Positions 9,059-18,777 of a stretch of DNA of 64,000 nucleotides are shown here, piece after piece (positions within the stretch are counted from its first letter, which is position 1; each line of letters opens with the position of its first letter). Position numbers and translations under genes: made by a program. The notes below the pieces were generated by a model that was not told the origin of the DNA, ran no database searches, and worked only from the letters and a program-made list of their open reading frames with translations. This DNA is from Winslowiella arboricola (lineage in GTDB: Bacteria; Pseudomonadota; Gammaproteobacteria; Enterobacterales; Enterobacteriaceae). The stretch is from the NCBI RefSeq assembly GCF_025527015.1, contig NZ_JAODIM010000038.1, positions 310,001 to 374,000 of the forward strand. The letters run 5' to 3'.

Positions 9059-10057
9059 TTACAGAATACGCCTGATCCCGCCCGAGATTGCTGGCTGCGC
9101 GCTCTGCCACAGCATCACCCCGGCAATAATCAGCAGCACACCGCCCAGTAAGCCAATACTCTGCACCGCCACTTTTTGCCAGCCTGAAGGTGTGGTCGTA
9201 CGACTTAATCTGCTCGCCAGCGCCCTTGAGGTCTGAACCAGCAGCGCCATCGCCGAGACGGTCAGCGCAGTACCCAGCGCCATCGCAATCGCCGACAATA
9301 CCCCCCAAAAATAAACCCCAATGACTTTCGCAAACAGCAGCATCATCAGCGCGCCAGAGCAAGGCCGTAACCCCATCGACAGCACCACAACCATTTTTGT
9401 TTTCCAGCCCACCACCTGCGCCAGCCGGGCGTTATCAGGCACATGCTGATGACCACAACCGCAATGCGAATGATGAAGATGATCAGCCGCACGGATTGCG
9501 GTGATCGTCGTCAGGGTTACCGGACGCAGCAGGCGCCATAACTGACGCAACGCACGCAGACAGAGCCAGGCTCCCAGCGCCATTACCACCAGATAACTGC
9601 CCTTCTCCAGCCAGTAACTGCTGAGATGCAGCTGACGCGATGACAGTTTCAGCACCACCAGCAATACTGTTACCAGCACAATTGCCATCAGCCCTTGTAC
9701 CACCGCAGCCGCCAGCGTGAGTTGCAGACTGGTTTTTACTTTCGTCGGATGGGTGGCGAGAAAAGTGGCGATCACCACCTTGCCGTGGCCGGGACCTGCG
9801 GCATGCAGAATGCCGTAGATAACGCTGAAGCCAAGCAGGGTCAGCCCGGCCTGATGTGGATTGAGTTCCACCTGTTGCAATAAGGCGGTCATCTGCTGGT
9901 GCAGGGCTTTCTGCCACAGCACGCTCTGCAATAACAGCTGCGGCCATTGCTGCCACAGCCAGAATCCGGCGCCCACCAGCAACAAGGCAGACAGCAGCAG
10001 CGGCGTGGCGCTCAGCCAGCGGCGCGTGGGCTTCGTACTGGCAATGCTTACTGACAT
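9059..10057 (-). CDS. NicO-family nickel/cobalt (or zinc) transporter membrane protein
   Basis: A 332-residue inner-membrane protein with about seven hydrophobic segments. The family motif GILHAAGPGHGK lies after the second segment and SMGLRPCSGALMMLLFAK in the middle. A histidine- and cysteine-rich loop (HLHHSHCGCGHQH, near residues 193-205) probably binds metal. E. coli RcnA is a distant relative that exports Ni/Co. The direct partner here is a DUF1007 protein whose gene overlaps this one by 10 nt, a pairing seen in many proteobacteria and sometimes linked to zinc uptake. The Zur-like site in front of the operon favours zinc. E. coli lacks this pair between suhB and csiE. Confidence 0.85.
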   Translation of the reverse strand: MSVSIASTKPTRRWLSATPLLLSALLLVGAGFWLWQQWPQLLLQSVLWQKALHQQMTALLQQVELNPHQAGLTLLGFSVIYGILHAAGPGHGKVVIATFLATHPTKVKTSLQLTLAAAVVQGLMAIVLVTVLLVVLKLSSRQLHLSSYWLEKGSYLVVMALGAWLCLRALRQLWRLLRPVTLTTITAIRAADHLHHSHCGCGHQHVPDNARLAQVVGWKTKMVVVLSMGLRPCSGALMMLLFAKVIGVYFWGVLSAIAMALGTALTVSAMALLVQTSRALASRLSRTTTPSGWQKVAVQSIGLLGGVLLIIAGVMLWQSAQPAISGGIRRIL

Positions 10058-10710
10058 ACCAGCGTCACCGTCTGGGCAAACTGTCGGCCAAGATCCATCT
10101 CTTCCGCTGGCGCATCGGCTTTATCCAGCGACAGCGCATAGGCCTGCATTGAGGCATCCGGCTTCGGCGTTTTCAGGTTGATTTTACATTGATTTTGCAA
10201 CGTTTTCGGCAGTTGCAGCGACTTCTCATCATCGTAAAACATATCGACAAAGTAAGTGGGATCAAAAGTCATAAAAGTATACGTCTGTCCGGTTAAAGGT
10301 TGCGGTTCAGCCAGCGGCAGGACAAAGGTTAATACCGCCTGATGCCCTTGACGCGCAAGATGGTATTCGGTCGGCAAATTATCAAACTTCACCCGCTGGC
10401 CGTTATGCCAGAATTCGCTGAAATAGTGCTGACCCAGTACGTTGGCCATCACTTCCGCCGCCAGCTTTTTCCACACCACGGAATCAGGCTTCGCATCCCC
10501 GGCGTCGTACAGCAGATCCGACGAGGTAATTTCATCCATCTTCCACACCATATGCAGACCATTCAGCATGCCGGGCTGCTGGCTGACCAGCGTGGTTTGC
10601 AGTGAAATAAAGCTGTGTGGATGCGCCGCAGCCAGCGGCGAAATCAGGACCATCATAAAACCAAGGTTCCGGTACAGCACAGTGTTATAATGTAACAAAT
10701 TTCGCTTCAT
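10048..10710 (-). CDS. DUF1007 periplasmic protein, partner of the NicO transporter
   Basis: A 220-residue protein with a hydrophobic leader (GFMMVLISPLAAA) and a mature part starting HPHSFI, the conserved start of DUF1007 proteins. The leader suggests export; the histidines at the new N-terminus could bind metal. Its function is not established. It is translationally coupled to the downstream NicO gene (10-nt overlap), so the two probably form one metal-transport system. The start at 10710 has a strong AGGAAGG ribosome site. A second possible start is the ATG-ATG about 18 codons in, which would move the palindrome at 10683-10697 out of the coding region. The upstream 123 nt are shared with divergent csiE. 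Confidence 0.82.
   Translation of the reverse strand: MKRNLLHYNTVLYRNLGFMMVLISPLAAAHPHSFISLQTTLVSQQPGMLNGLHMVWKMDEITSSDLLYDAGDAKPDSVVWKKLAAEVMANVLGQHYFSEFWHNGQRVKFDNLPTEYHLARQGHQAVLTFVLPLAEPQPLTGQTYTFMTFDPTYFVDMFYDDEKSLQLPKTLQNQCKINLKTPKPDASMQAYALSLDKADAPAEEMDLGRQFAQTVTLVCQ
10683..10697. promoter_or_regulatory. Zur-like zinc-repressor palindrome
   Basis: The sequence TGTTATAATGTAACA matches 14 of the 15 core positions of the gammaproteobacterial Zur box (TGTTATANTATAACA). It falls within codons 5-9 of the DUF1007 gene if translation starts at 10710. Zur represses zinc-uptake genes when zinc is plentiful. Flanking bases fit the 23-nt consensus poorly, so this is a strong but unproven candidate. 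Confidence 0.5.
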
Positions 10711-10833
10711 CTGCCTTCCTGAGAAAAAATTCTGTGACCCGCTTACAACGTCTGAACAAAAAACGGTGACTGGCCAGTTAATGTCACGTTTGTTGACTAT
10801 TCTTAGCTCTGTTATGACCTACTGGAATAGTGA

Positions 10834-12105
10834 ATGATGAGTGATGGGCCACTAACAGCACCTCTGTTCTCCAGTTCTCAGCGTCGTTGCCATCTGCTTT
10901 TAACGCTTTATCTGCCTGATTCTGCCGTCACCCTGGATTCCCTGAGTCTGTTAAATGGTGTGGATCAGCATTTAGTCCGGCAAGATATAGCGGAGGTTGG
11001 TGAAGAAATCCAGCGTTACCATCAGCTGGATATTCACGCTCACCCGGATGGCAGTTTGCGGCTGCATGGCGCTGAACTGGACCTCCGACTCTGCCTGCTA
11101 CACTGGCTGCGCCGCGCATTGCGGCTGTCACCTGATTTTGTCGAACAGCAATTTGCCCCGGCCATCCGGCAATGGTTGCGCGCCTGCCAGATCGAAAAGG
11201 CGGTGTATGACGAGAAGAACCTGCAGGCGCTGATTCAGCATTGCGGCATACGGCTGAACCGCAGTTTTACCGTGCGCGATCGGCAGCTGTTGCAGCTGTT
11301 TATGCAGTTTTCGCTCTGCCAGCACAGTTATACTGACTTCACGCCTGCCCAGCAGCAGTGGCTGGCAAGCAAAGCTGAACGGCTGGCAGCTGAAGAGGTG
11401 ATTCGTCACTGGCAAAAACGCTGTAAATCTGCGCCGCACCCTAACGAAATCGATTTTTACGCCCTGCTGTTCAGCATTATCCATGCGCCAGATGTCGACA
11501 CTATTGAGCATGAAAATGAACGCCATCTGCTGCAATCCGTGCAGCTACTGATCCAGCGTTTTCAGACCCTGTCTGGCATGCATTTTAATGATGAGGAAGG
11601 GCTTACCGGCCAGCTGTACACCCATCTGGCACAGGCACTGGATCGCAGCCATTTCTCGATTGGCATTGATAGCAGCCTGACAGAAGAAGTTACTCGGCTC
11701 TATCCACGCCTGCTACGCACTACGCGCAGCGCCATCGCGCCTCTGGAAAGCCATTATGGCGTCAGTTTTTCGCCGCAAGAGTCCGGACTGATTGCGATTA
11801 TATTTGGCGCCTGGCTGATGCAGGAGAGTGCGATGCAGGAGAAACAGGTGCTACTGCTGACCGGTAACAACGAGCTGCTGGAGCAGGAAATCGAACTGCA
11901 ACTGCGCGAAATAACGCTGCTGCCGCTGAATATCAAATATCTGGATATGTATCAGTATCAGCGCGATGGCGCACCAAAAGATACCGCGCTGGTGATTACG
12001 CCTTACGCTACCCCACTGCCACTCTATTCGCCGCCACTGATCCACGCAGAATTACCCCTGAGTGAGAAACAGCAGCGACGTATTCGCACGCTACTTGAGG
12101 CCTGA
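10834..12105 (+). CDS. csiE: Stationary-phase-inducible protein CsiE (PRD-domain)
   Basis: A 423-residue protein (E. coli 426) with the architecture of PTS-regulated transcription factors. An N-terminal region around residues 15-75 begins SSQRRCHLLLTLYLPD, and two PRD-like stretches cover the middle, for example LYTHLAQALDRSHFSIGID and RLYPRLLRTTRSAIAP. In E. coli csiE is induced in stationary phase under RpoS and cAMP-CRP; its target is unknown. Two tandem ATGs begin at 10834. The 3' end overlaps convergent hcaT by 15 nt. Confidence 0.9.
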   Translation: MMSDGPLTAPLFSSSQRRCHLLLTLYLPDSAVTLDSLSLLNGVDQHLVRQDIAEVGEEIQRYHQLDIHAHPDGSLRLHGAELDLRLCLLHWLRRALRLSPDFVEQQFAPAIRQWLRACQIEKAVYDEKNLQALIQHCGIRLNRSFTVRDRQLLQLFMQFSLCQHSYTDFTPAQQQWLASKAERLAAEEVIRHWQKRCKSAPHPNEIDFYALLFSIIHAPDVDTIEHENERHLLQSVQLLIQRFQTLSGMHFNDEEGLTGQLYTHLAQALDRSHFSIGIDSSLTEEVTRLYPRLLRTTRSAIAPLESHYGVSFSPQESGLIAIIFGAWLMQESAMQEKQVLLLTGNNELLEQEIELQLREITLLPLNIKYLDMYQYQRDGAPKDTALVITPYATPLPLYSPPLIHAELPLSEKQQRRIRTLLEA

Positions 12106-13248
12106 GGATTTCGCCGCCACGCCAGGCCGCAAAAACAGAGCCGGAAGCGCCACCAGCGCCATCACCCAGAACAGTTTGCCCTGCAGGTACGGAAACAGCA
12201 GGCCGCAAACCATCGTCATAATCGCAATGCCACCGCCCATCGCCAGCGCCGAGTAAACTGCCTGCAGACGAATCACTTCGCCGCCTTCGCGTGCGGCGAT
12301 AAAACGCATTGCCGCCAGATGACAGATGGTGAAACTGCCACAGTGTAAAATCTGCGCCACGACCAGCCATGGCAGCGCCGTAGTGGCGCCCAGCAGCCCC
12401 CAACGAACCAGCGCACAGACGCCGGAAAGCAGCAGCAGATCCCGTGCGCCCCAGCGGCGGAACAGACGCCCGCTGGAAGCAAACACGATGATTTCCGCCA
12501 CCACACCCAGCGACCACAAATAACCGACAGTGCTGGCGGAATAGCCCGCATCCTGCCACCAGATAGCGCTAAAGCCGTAATAGGCGGCATGGGCTCCCTG
12601 CAGCAGGGTGACGCAGAGTAAGAAGCGCCAGACGGCGTTCTCGCGCAACAGCGTGCACCACACCTGCCAGCCCGCGTGCTGCTCCTTTTTAAGCTCACCA
12701 TGTGGCATTACCGCCGGGCGCAGCATCATGCCGATAAACAGCGTGACGACACCGGCGCCCAACAGTAACAGAATTGCCTGCACCGACCAGGCGCTGACCA
12801 GCACACCGGTCAGGGCGGAACTGACAACAAACGCCAGCGAGCCCCACAGGCGCACCGGACCATACACCAGCGCAATCTGGCGTTGCCAGGTAGCGGCCAG
12901 CGCATCACTGAGAGGCACTAACGGCGAGAAAAACAGGTTGAAGCCAATCATCACCAGCAGCAGCCACAGCCACTGATGGCTGAACCAGAAGCCGAGCACA
13001 AACAGCGCGGTCATCAGGGCTAACAGACGCAGAGCGGTGATCAGTTGAGCAGGATTTTTGACCTGAGAGGCGATCAGTAAACTACCGACAAAACGCGCGA
13101 TCATGCCGGCGCCGAGCAGCAAGCCAATTTTGCCGGCATCAAGCCCGGTATCTTTTAGCCAGACGGCCCAGAACGGCAGATAAACGCCATAAGCAAAGAA
13201 GTAAGTGAAGTAAGCCAGACCCAGCCAGTACGCAGAACGGATTGCCAT
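12091..13248 (-). CDS. hcaT: MFS transporter HcaT (3-phenylpropionate-type)
   Basis: A 385-residue, 12-segment major facilitator in the nucleoside-H+ symporter-like group, matching E. coli HcaT throughout (GLAYFTYFFAYGVYLPFW at the start, LGAGMIARFVGSLL, LQGAHAAYYGFSAIWWQ). In E. coli it is a likely 3-phenylpropionate importer beside the hca catabolic genes. No hca genes are in this window, so the substrate here is uncertain. It converges on csiE with a 15-nt overlap. Confidence 0.9.
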   Translation of the reverse strand: MAIRSAYWLGLAYFTYFFAYGVYLPFWAVWLKDTGLDAGKIGLLLGAGMIARFVGSLLIASQVKNPAQLITALRLLALMTALFVLGFWFSHQWLWLLLVMIGFNLFFSPLVPLSDALAATWQRQIALVYGPVRLWGSLAFVVSSALTGVLVSAWSVQAILLLLGAGVVTLFIGMMLRPAVMPHGELKKEQHAGWQVWCTLLRENAVWRFLLCVTLLQGAHAAYYGFSAIWWQDAGYSASTVGYLWSLGVVAEIIVFASSGRLFRRWGARDLLLLSGVCALVRWGLLGATTALPWLVVAQILHCGSFTICHLAAMRFIAAREGGEVIRLQAVYSALAMGGGIAIMTMVCGLLFPYLQGKLFWVMALVALPALFLRPGVAAKSSGLK

Positions 13249-13306
13249 ATTCCCTCCGACAATGAGGGCGATACTTTGGCAGAGAAGGGATCAAGAAGCA
13301 ATTTTA

Positions 13307-13331
13307 TGCCAGGCAGAGGGCCTGCCTGGCA
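13307..13331 (-). terminator. Hairpin downstream of glyA
   Basis: A 9-bp perfect stem (TGCCAGGCA / TGCCTGGCA) with a 7-nt loop lies 9 nt past the glyA stop and is followed on the reverse strand by an AT-rich stretch without a clean T-run. Confidence 0.5.
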
Positions 13332-13340
13332 CAGACAAAC

Positions 13341-14594
13341 TTAAGCGTATACCGGGAAGCGCGCGCAGATTTCCAGCACTTGCTGTTTCACGCGTTCGAT
13401 ATTGCCTTCGTCATTGATATTGTCGAGGATATCAACAATCCAGCCAGCCAGCTGACGGACTTCAGCTTCTTTAAAGCCGCGACGGGTCACCGCCGGTGAA
13501 CCGATACGGATACCGGAAGTCACAAACGGGCTCTTCGGATCGTCAGGCACGCTGTTTTTATTCACCGTGATATTGGCACGGCCCAGCGCTGCGTCCGCTT
13601 CTTTACCGGTCAGGTTTTTATCAACCAGATCCAGCAGGAACAGGTGGTTGTGCGTACCGCCAGAAACCACTTTGTAGCCGCGATCAAGGAACACTTCGAC
13701 CATCGCTTTAGCGTTTTTAGCCACCTGCTGCTGATAAACCTTGAACTCAGGTTCCATCGCTTCTTTCAGCGCCACCGCTTTACCGGCGATCACATGCATC
13801 AGCGGGCCGCCCTGGCCACCTGGGAAGACGGCAGAGTTCAGTTTCTTATACAGATCTTCGTCGCCGCCTTTCGCCAGAATCAGACCGCCACGTGGGCCTG
13901 CCAGCGTTTTGTGCGTGGTGGTGGTGACGATATGCGCATGTGGAATCGGGTTAGGATAAACGTCAGCCGCGATCAGACCCGCAACGTGCGCCATATCCAC
14001 AAACAGATAAGCACCGATGCTGTCAGCGATTTCACGCATTTTTGCCCAGTCGCAGATACCGGAATAGGCCGAGAAACCACCGATAATCATTTTCGGTTTA
14101 TGTTTCTGCGCCTGTTCCGCCAGGTCGTTATAATCAATCTGTCCGGTTTCGTCGATGCCGTAAGGCACCACGTTGTACAGCTTACCGGAGAGGTTGACCG
14201 GAGAGCCGTGAGTCAGGTGACCACCGTGCGCCAGGTTCATACCCAGAATGGTATCGCCCGGCTGCAGCAGCGCGGTGTAAACCGCAAAGTTAGCCTGTGA
14301 ACCTGAGTGCGGTTGCACGTTAGCGTAATCGGCGCCAAACAGCGCTTTTGCGCGGTCGATAGCCAGTTGCTCAACGATATCAACATATTCGCAGCCGCCG
14401 TAATAGCGTTTGCCCGGATACCCTTCAGCGTATTTGTTAGTCAGCTGTGAACCTTGCGCCTGCATAACACGCGGGCTGGTGTAGTTTTCAGAAGCAATCA
14501 GCTCAATGTGCTCTTCCTGACGCACTTTCTCTTGCTCCATCGCCTGCCACAACTCGGCATCATAATCGGCAATGTTCATATCACGCTTTAACAT
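13341..14594 (-). CDS. glyA: Serine hydroxymethyltransferase GlyA
   Basis: A 417-residue PLP enzyme, the same length as E. coli GlyA and nearly identical over long stretches. It interconverts serine and glycine with tetrahydrofolate, the main source of one-carbon units. The PLP lysine is Lys229 in [14 protein letters not shown]; the folate and substrate motif ENYTSPRVM and the HSGSQAN loop are present. The ribosome site AGGAG precedes [11 protein letters not shown]. The gene is divergent from hmp, and a PurR box lies upstream. Confidence 0.97.
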   Translation of the reverse strand: MLKRDMNIADYDAELWQAMEQEKVRQEEHIELIASENYTSPRVMQAQGSQLTNKYAEGYPGKRYYGGCEYVDIVEQLAIDRAKALFGADYANVQPHSGSQANFAVYTALLQPGDTILGMNLAHGGHLTHGSPVNLSGKLYNVVPYGIDETGQIDYNDLAEQAQKHKPKMIIGGFSAYSGICDWAKMREIADSIGAYLFVDMAHVAGLIAADVYPNPIPHAHIVTTTTHKTLAGPRGGLILAKGGDEDLYKKLNSAVFPGGQGGPLMHVIAGKAVALKEAMEPEFKVYQQQVAKNAKAMVEVFLDRGYKVVSGGTHNHLFLLDLVDKNLTGKEADAALGRANITVNKNSVPDDPKSPFVTSGIRIGSPAVTRRGFKEAEVRQLAGWIVDILDNINDEGNIERVKQQVLEICARFPVYA

Positions 14595-14710
14595 CCGGAT
14601 CTCCTGACTCAGCTAACTTTATAAAAACGGCAGTGAATGGCCCTGTAGGGCGAAGGCCAACAGTTTAAACTGTTTTACCGGGTGATGGATAGCGGCAAAG
14701 CCAGCTTTTT

Positions 14711-14726
14711 ACGCAAACGATTGGCT
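14711..14726 (-). promoter_or_regulatory. PurR box upstream of glyA
   Basis: ACGCAAACGATTGGCT matches the PurR operator half ACGCAAACG plus TT, and resembles the E. coli glyA PurR site on the equivalent strand. It lies 117 nt upstream of the glyA start. The rest of the 345-nt glyA-hmp gap holds the NsrR box; I could not fix a MetR site. Confidence 0.65.
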
Positions 14727-14885
14727 CCGCCACTGGCAAGGGTTTCTTACAGTTTTTGCAAGCTTTTCCTTCTGGATAGTTCTTCATCAGCAGATGCATT
14801 TTTTTCACGATCGCCACCTCTGCCACAAGCTATTGAAAAACCCTTTTTAACTCACGGTTATTTACAACCCTTAGCGCTTCGCTAT

Positions 14886-14908
14886 AAGATGCATTTAAAA
14901 TACATCTT
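14886..14908 (+). promoter_or_regulatory. NsrR operator in front of hmp
   Basis: A 23-nt inverted repeat, AAGATGCATTT and its mirror ATACATCTT around a 3-nt centre, closely matches the NsrR consensus and the E. coli hmp site. NsrR, a nitric-oxide-sensing Fe-S repressor, would be lifted by NO to turn on hmp. It ends 31 nt before the start codon. Confidence 0.85.
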
Positions 14909-14939
14909 TTAAAAATCGTGTTTTGTGAGGAGCTACACC

Positions 14940-16124
14940 ATGCTTGATAGCCAGACCATCGCCACTATTAAATCGACCATTCCCGCTATTGCCGCTACCG
15001 GCCCGGCGCTTACCGCCCACTTCTATGACCGCATGCTGGCGCATAATCCTGAGCTGAAAGATGTGTTCAATATGAATAATCAGCGCAACGGCGATCAGCG
15101 TGAAGCGCTGTTTAATGCCATCTGCGCCTATGCGAGCAATATTGAAAACCTGGCGGCGATTTTGCCGGCGGTGGAACGTATCGCGCAGAAACACACCAGC
15201 CTGAACATTCAGCCATATCAGTATCAGATTGTTGGTCAGCATCTGCTGGCAACAATTGATGAGTTACTGAGTCCGGGAGAGGAGGTGCTGGAGGCCTGGG
15301 GCAAAGCATATGGCGTGCTGGCGAACGTGTTTATTCAGCGCGAAGAGGCGATCTACCAGCAAGCCAGGCAACAAATCGGTGGCTGGCGTGGCACCCGTGC
15401 CTTTCGCATCAGCGAAATTCGCGTCGAGAGCAGTATCATTAAGAGCTTTGAGTTAAGCCCGCTGGATGGTCAACCGGTCGCAGATTATCTGGCCGGACAG
15501 TATCTCGGCGTGACGCTGAATGATGCCAGCTTTGATAATCAGGAAATTCGTCAGTACTCGCTGACGCGGGCGCCAAATGGTCGCAACTATCGTATTGCGG
15601 TAAAACGTGAAGCGCAGGGTACGGTGTCTGGCTGGCTGCATCAGCAGGCCAAAGTCGGTGATCAACTGCAGCTGGCGGTACCGGCCGGTGATTTCTTTAT
15701 CGATATCAGCGCGGATACCCCGGTAACGCTGATTTCAGCCGGTGTGGGTCAGACACCAATGCTGGCAATGTTACATAGCCTGACAAATCAACGCCATTCC
15801 GCGCCGGTAAACTGGTTACATGCCGCGCAAAATGGTGAGGTGCATGCCTTCAGCGATGAAGTTAAGGCGCTGGGCGCGCAGCTACCGGCGTTCTACAGTC
15901 ATATCTGGTACCAACAACCCGCCGCGCAGGACACAGGCCGTTATCAGAATGCCGGATTAATGGATATGGCTTCAGCAGGGGCGCCGCTGGGCAGCGCAGA
16001 GATGCAGTATTACCTGTGTGGACCGCTGGGGTTTATGCAGTTTGCAGTACAACAGCTGATGGATGCAGGCGTCGCAACAGACCATATTCATTACGAAGTA
16101 TTTGGTCCGCATAAAGTGGTTTAA
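14940..16124 (+). CDS. hmp: Flavohaemoprotein / nitric oxide dioxygenase Hmp
   Basis: A 394-residue three-domain enzyme that oxidises NO to nitrate with O2 and NAD(P)H. The globin domain (about 1-138) has Tyr29 and proximal His85. The FAD-binding barrel (about 150-260) contains RQYSLTRAP, and the NAD domain (about 265-394) contains [14 protein letters not shown] and ends with VFGPHK. I choose the start [10 protein letters not shown] at 14940, preceded by GAGGAG, rather than an in-frame start five codons earlier. It is divergent from glyA and controlled by the NsrR site just upstream. Confidence 0.97.
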   Translation: MLDSQTIATIKSTIPAIAATGPALTAHFYDRMLAHNPELKDVFNMNNQRNGDQREALFNAICAYASNIENLAAILPAVERIAQKHTSLNIQPYQYQIVGQHLLATIDELLSPGEEVLEAWGKAYGVLANVFIQREEAIYQQARQQIGGWRGTRAFRISEIRVESSIIKSFELSPLDGQPVADYLAGQYLGVTLNDASFDNQEIRQYSLTRAPNGRNYRIAVKREAQGTVSGWLHQQAKVGDQLQLAVPAGDFFIDISADTPVTLISAGVGQTPMLAMLHSLTNQRHSAPVNWLHAAQNGEVHAFSDEVKALGAQLPAFYSHIWYQQPAAQDTGRYQNAGLMDMASAGAPLGSAEMQYYLCGPLGFMQFAVQQLMDAGVATDHIHYEVFGPHKVV

Positions 16125-16158
16125 GGGGGAAGCAGCGTCGTTTGTTCCCCCATCCCGC

Positions 16159-16183
16159 CCTTCCCCCACAAAATGGGGGAAGG
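16159..16183. terminator. GC-rich hairpin between convergent hmp and glnB
   Basis: A 10-bp perfect stem (CCTTCCCCCA / TGGGGGAAGG) with loop CAAAA sits between the hmp and glnB stops. It has no T-run on either side. The neighbouring run of C-rich and G-rich blocks (16126-16190) gives it the look of a dispersed intergenic repeat as much as of a simple terminator. Confidence 0.5.
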
Positions 16184-16195
16184 AGGAACAAGGCA

Positions 16196-16570
<375 letters not shown>

Positions 16571-16668
16571 TTACATTCAGTATATGTGCTGCGGACAGAT
16601 ACCGTATGCGGCCTGTCTCTGTTCGCTGGCTAAACTAACATAACTCCGCAGCGAAGCGGCACTAAAAA

Positions 16669-18006
16669 CTACTCTTTAAAATCGCCAGCATCCAGCTCGT
16701 GGCGCGACAGCAGCTTATAGAACTCGGTGCGATTACGTCCGGCAAGACGCGCAGCGTTAGTGACATTGCCTTTGGTCATTTGCAATAATTTACGCAAATA
16801 GTTCAGCTCAAACTGATTGCGCGCCTCGACAAAGGTCGGTAACGCGGTGTTTTCGCCCTCCAGCGCCTGTTCGACCAGCGCTTCGCTAATCACCGGCGAA
16901 GAGGTCAGCGCCACGCACTGCTCAATCACGTTGACCAGCTGTCGCACATTGCCAGGCCAGCTGGCAGCAAGTAAACGCTTCATCGCATCGGTGGAAAAAC
17001 TGCGTACCTGCGGTTTATGGCGATCGGCGGTTTGACGCAGCAGATGATTAGCCAGCAGTGGAATATCTTCCGCGCGCTCATGCAGCGCCGGAATGCGCAG
17101 ATTCACCACGTTCAGGCGATAGAAAAGGTCTTCGCGAAACTCTTTTTTCTCCATCGCTTTCGGCAAATCACGATGTGTGGCGGAGATAATTCGCACATTA
17201 ATATCCAGATCGCGATTACTGCCCAGCGGACGCACTTTGCGCTCCTGCAACACACGCAGCAGTTTCACCTGCAATGCCTGGGGCATATCGCCAATCTCGT
17301 CTAAAAACAGCGTACCACCTTCTGCCGCCTGAAACAGTCCTTCACGCGCACTGACCGCGCCGGTAAAAGCGCCTTTGGCATGACCAAACAGTTCCGACTC
17401 CAGTAACTGCTCCGGCAACGCACCACAGTTGATGGCAATAAACCCTTTGCCTGCACGCGGACTGGCGGCGTGAATCGCCTGCGCCAGCACCTCTTTGCCG
17501 GTGCCGCTCTGGCCATTAATCAGCACGCTGACATCCGATTGCGCCACCATCCGCGCCTGCTCCAGCAGCCGCAGCATTAGCGGACTGCGGGTAACGATGC
17601 TGTCACTCCATGCTTCGTCAGTGGCCGGTGCGCTGTGCGCCAGCGCTTCATCGATTGCTTTATACAGTGCATCGCGATCGACTGGCTTGGTGAGAAAACT
17701 GAATACGCCCTGCTGCGTCGCCGATACCGCCTCCGGAATCGAACCATGCGCTGTCAGGATAATCACCGGCATTCCCGGATGCAGCTTCTGAATTTCACTG
17801 AACAGTGCCAGGCCGTCCATCTCATCCATGCGCAGGTCGCTGATCACCAGCTCCACTTTTTCGCGGGCTAACTGGCGCAACGCCTCCGGGCCGCTGGCGG
17901 CGGTGGTGACCTGAAACCCTTCACTACTCAGGCGCATGCCGAGCAACTTCAACAGGCTGGGATCATCATCCACCAGCAGTAATCGGGCTGACTTGCGTTG
18001 TATCAT
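16669..18006 (-). CDS. glrR: Sigma-54-dependent response regulator GlrR (QseF)
   Basis: A 445-residue NtrC-type activator. The receiver domain (about 8-120) has the phosphoacceptor Asp57 in VISDLRMD. The AAA+ domain (about 135-360) has Walker A GQSGTGKE (165-172) and the sigma-54-contacting GAFTGA loop (211-216). A C-terminal Fis-type helix-turn-helix ends the protein (NAARLAGRNRTEFYKLL). In E. coli GlrR activates glmY through TGTC-N10-GACA boxes; three such boxes occur upstream of glmY in this window. The start overlaps the qseG stop by 4 nt. Confidence 0.96.
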   Translation of the reverse strand: MIQRKSARLLLVDDDPSLLKLLGMRLSSEGFQVTTAASGPEALRQLAREKVELVISDLRMDEMDGLALFSEIQKLHPGMPVIILTAHGSIPEAVSATQQGVFSFLTKPVDRDALYKAIDEALAHSAPATDEAWSDSIVTRSPLMLRLLEQARMVAQSDVSVLINGQSGTGKEVLAQAIHAASPRAGKGFIAINCGALPEQLLESELFGHAKGAFTGAVSAREGLFQAAEGGTLFLDEIGDMPQALQVKLLRVLQERKVRPLGSNRDLDINVRIISATHRDLPKAMEKKEFREDLFYRLNVVNLRIPALHERAEDIPLLANHLLRQTADRHKPQVRSFSTDAMKRLLAASWPGNVRQLVNVIEQCVALTSSPVISEALVEQALEGENTALPTFVEARNQFELNYLRKLLQMTKGNVTNAARLAGRNRTEFYKLLSRHELDAGDFKE

Positions 18007-18773
18007 GGGTTGCCGCTCTCCGTGGCGTTCTGGGCTTTATCCGGGGCAGACGGCACATAGGTATCATCCGCCTCAACTGCTGGCGTGGTATCACTCTTAT
18101 CGGAACTGTGGGAATTATCAGAAACATCAGCTGATTTACGCGATGATAACTGGCGCTCAATATCGGTCAGCGATTCCAGTTTACGCCGGGTATCCGCCAG
18201 TTCACGCATCAGTTTGCGCTGATTATGCCGTAGCTCATCCAGCTGGTTGTCAGAGGTTTGCTGCAGTTGCGCGTAGCGACCGCGATCTGCCGACAGTTGC
18301 AGTTGCGCCGCTTGGTTATCGCGCCATAACTGCAACAGCGGGCGGATTGACAGCGGATAATCGACGCTGAAGCTGTCCAGCCGCACCATATACTGACGGC
18401 GCTCTACCGGTGTCACATTGCCGTTATTCAGCAATACGCCCTGTTTAAAGGTATTTTGCCAGTTGCCGGCGGGCCATTGCCGCGCTTCGGCACGCGCTTC
18501 GGCGGGAGACAGGCGAGTGCCGCAATCCATCGCCCGCATCCAGTAGAGGGGATTTTTCATGCTCTCTTCGTCTTCGATCTGCCAGACACGCTCGCAGCTT
18601 ACCGACAGGTAATCGACGATTTTGATCTCCGGCTCCAGCACCACGTTATTTTTACTGTTGTGTTGTGTCTGGTGCGACGGCTGCGCGCATGCTGCCATGA
18701 ACAGCGGGAAAAGCATGGCGGAGATCCTGCCAAAAGGACGCAAAGTCACGGCAGAAAAAAAATGGAATTTCAT
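18003..18773 (-). CDS. qseG: Two-component-associated lipoprotein QseG
   Basis: A 256-residue lipoprotein with a leader ending in the lipobox MAAC, followed by Ala-Gln. It lacks an Asp at +2, which suggests transport to the outer membrane. Segments matching E. coli QseG include NPLYWMRAMDCGTRLSPAEAR and QNTFKQGVLL. The C-terminal half (about 150-215) is a glutamine- and leucine-rich coiled coil with ESLTDIERQLSSRK. It sits between glrK and glrR, 4 nt after glrK and overlapping glrR by 4 nt. In E. coli it contacts the sensor kinase and modulates signalling. Confidence 0.88.
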   Translation of the reverse strand: MKFHFFSAVTLRPFGRISAMLFPLFMAACAQPSHQTQHNSKNNVVLEPEIKIVDYLSVSCERVWQIEDEESMKNPLYWMRAMDCGTRLSPAEARAEARQWPAGNWQNTFKQGVLLNNGNVTPVERRQYMVRLDSFSVDYPLSIRPLLQLWRDNQAAQLQLSADRGRYAQLQQTSDNQLDELRHNQRKLMRELADTRRKLESLTDIERQLSSRKSADVSDNSHSSDKSDTTPAVEADDTYVPSAPDKAQNATESGNP

Positions 18774-18777
18774 TGGT

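Noticed and set aside
14595-14939. MetR sites between glyA and hmp
   Set aside because: E. coli has them here, but I could not find a TGAA-N5-TTCA match with confidence.
16126-16190. A REP/BIME-type repeat between hmp and glnB
   Set aside because: The C-rich and G-rich blocks look repeat-like, but only one copy occurs in this window, so I annotate only the hairpin.
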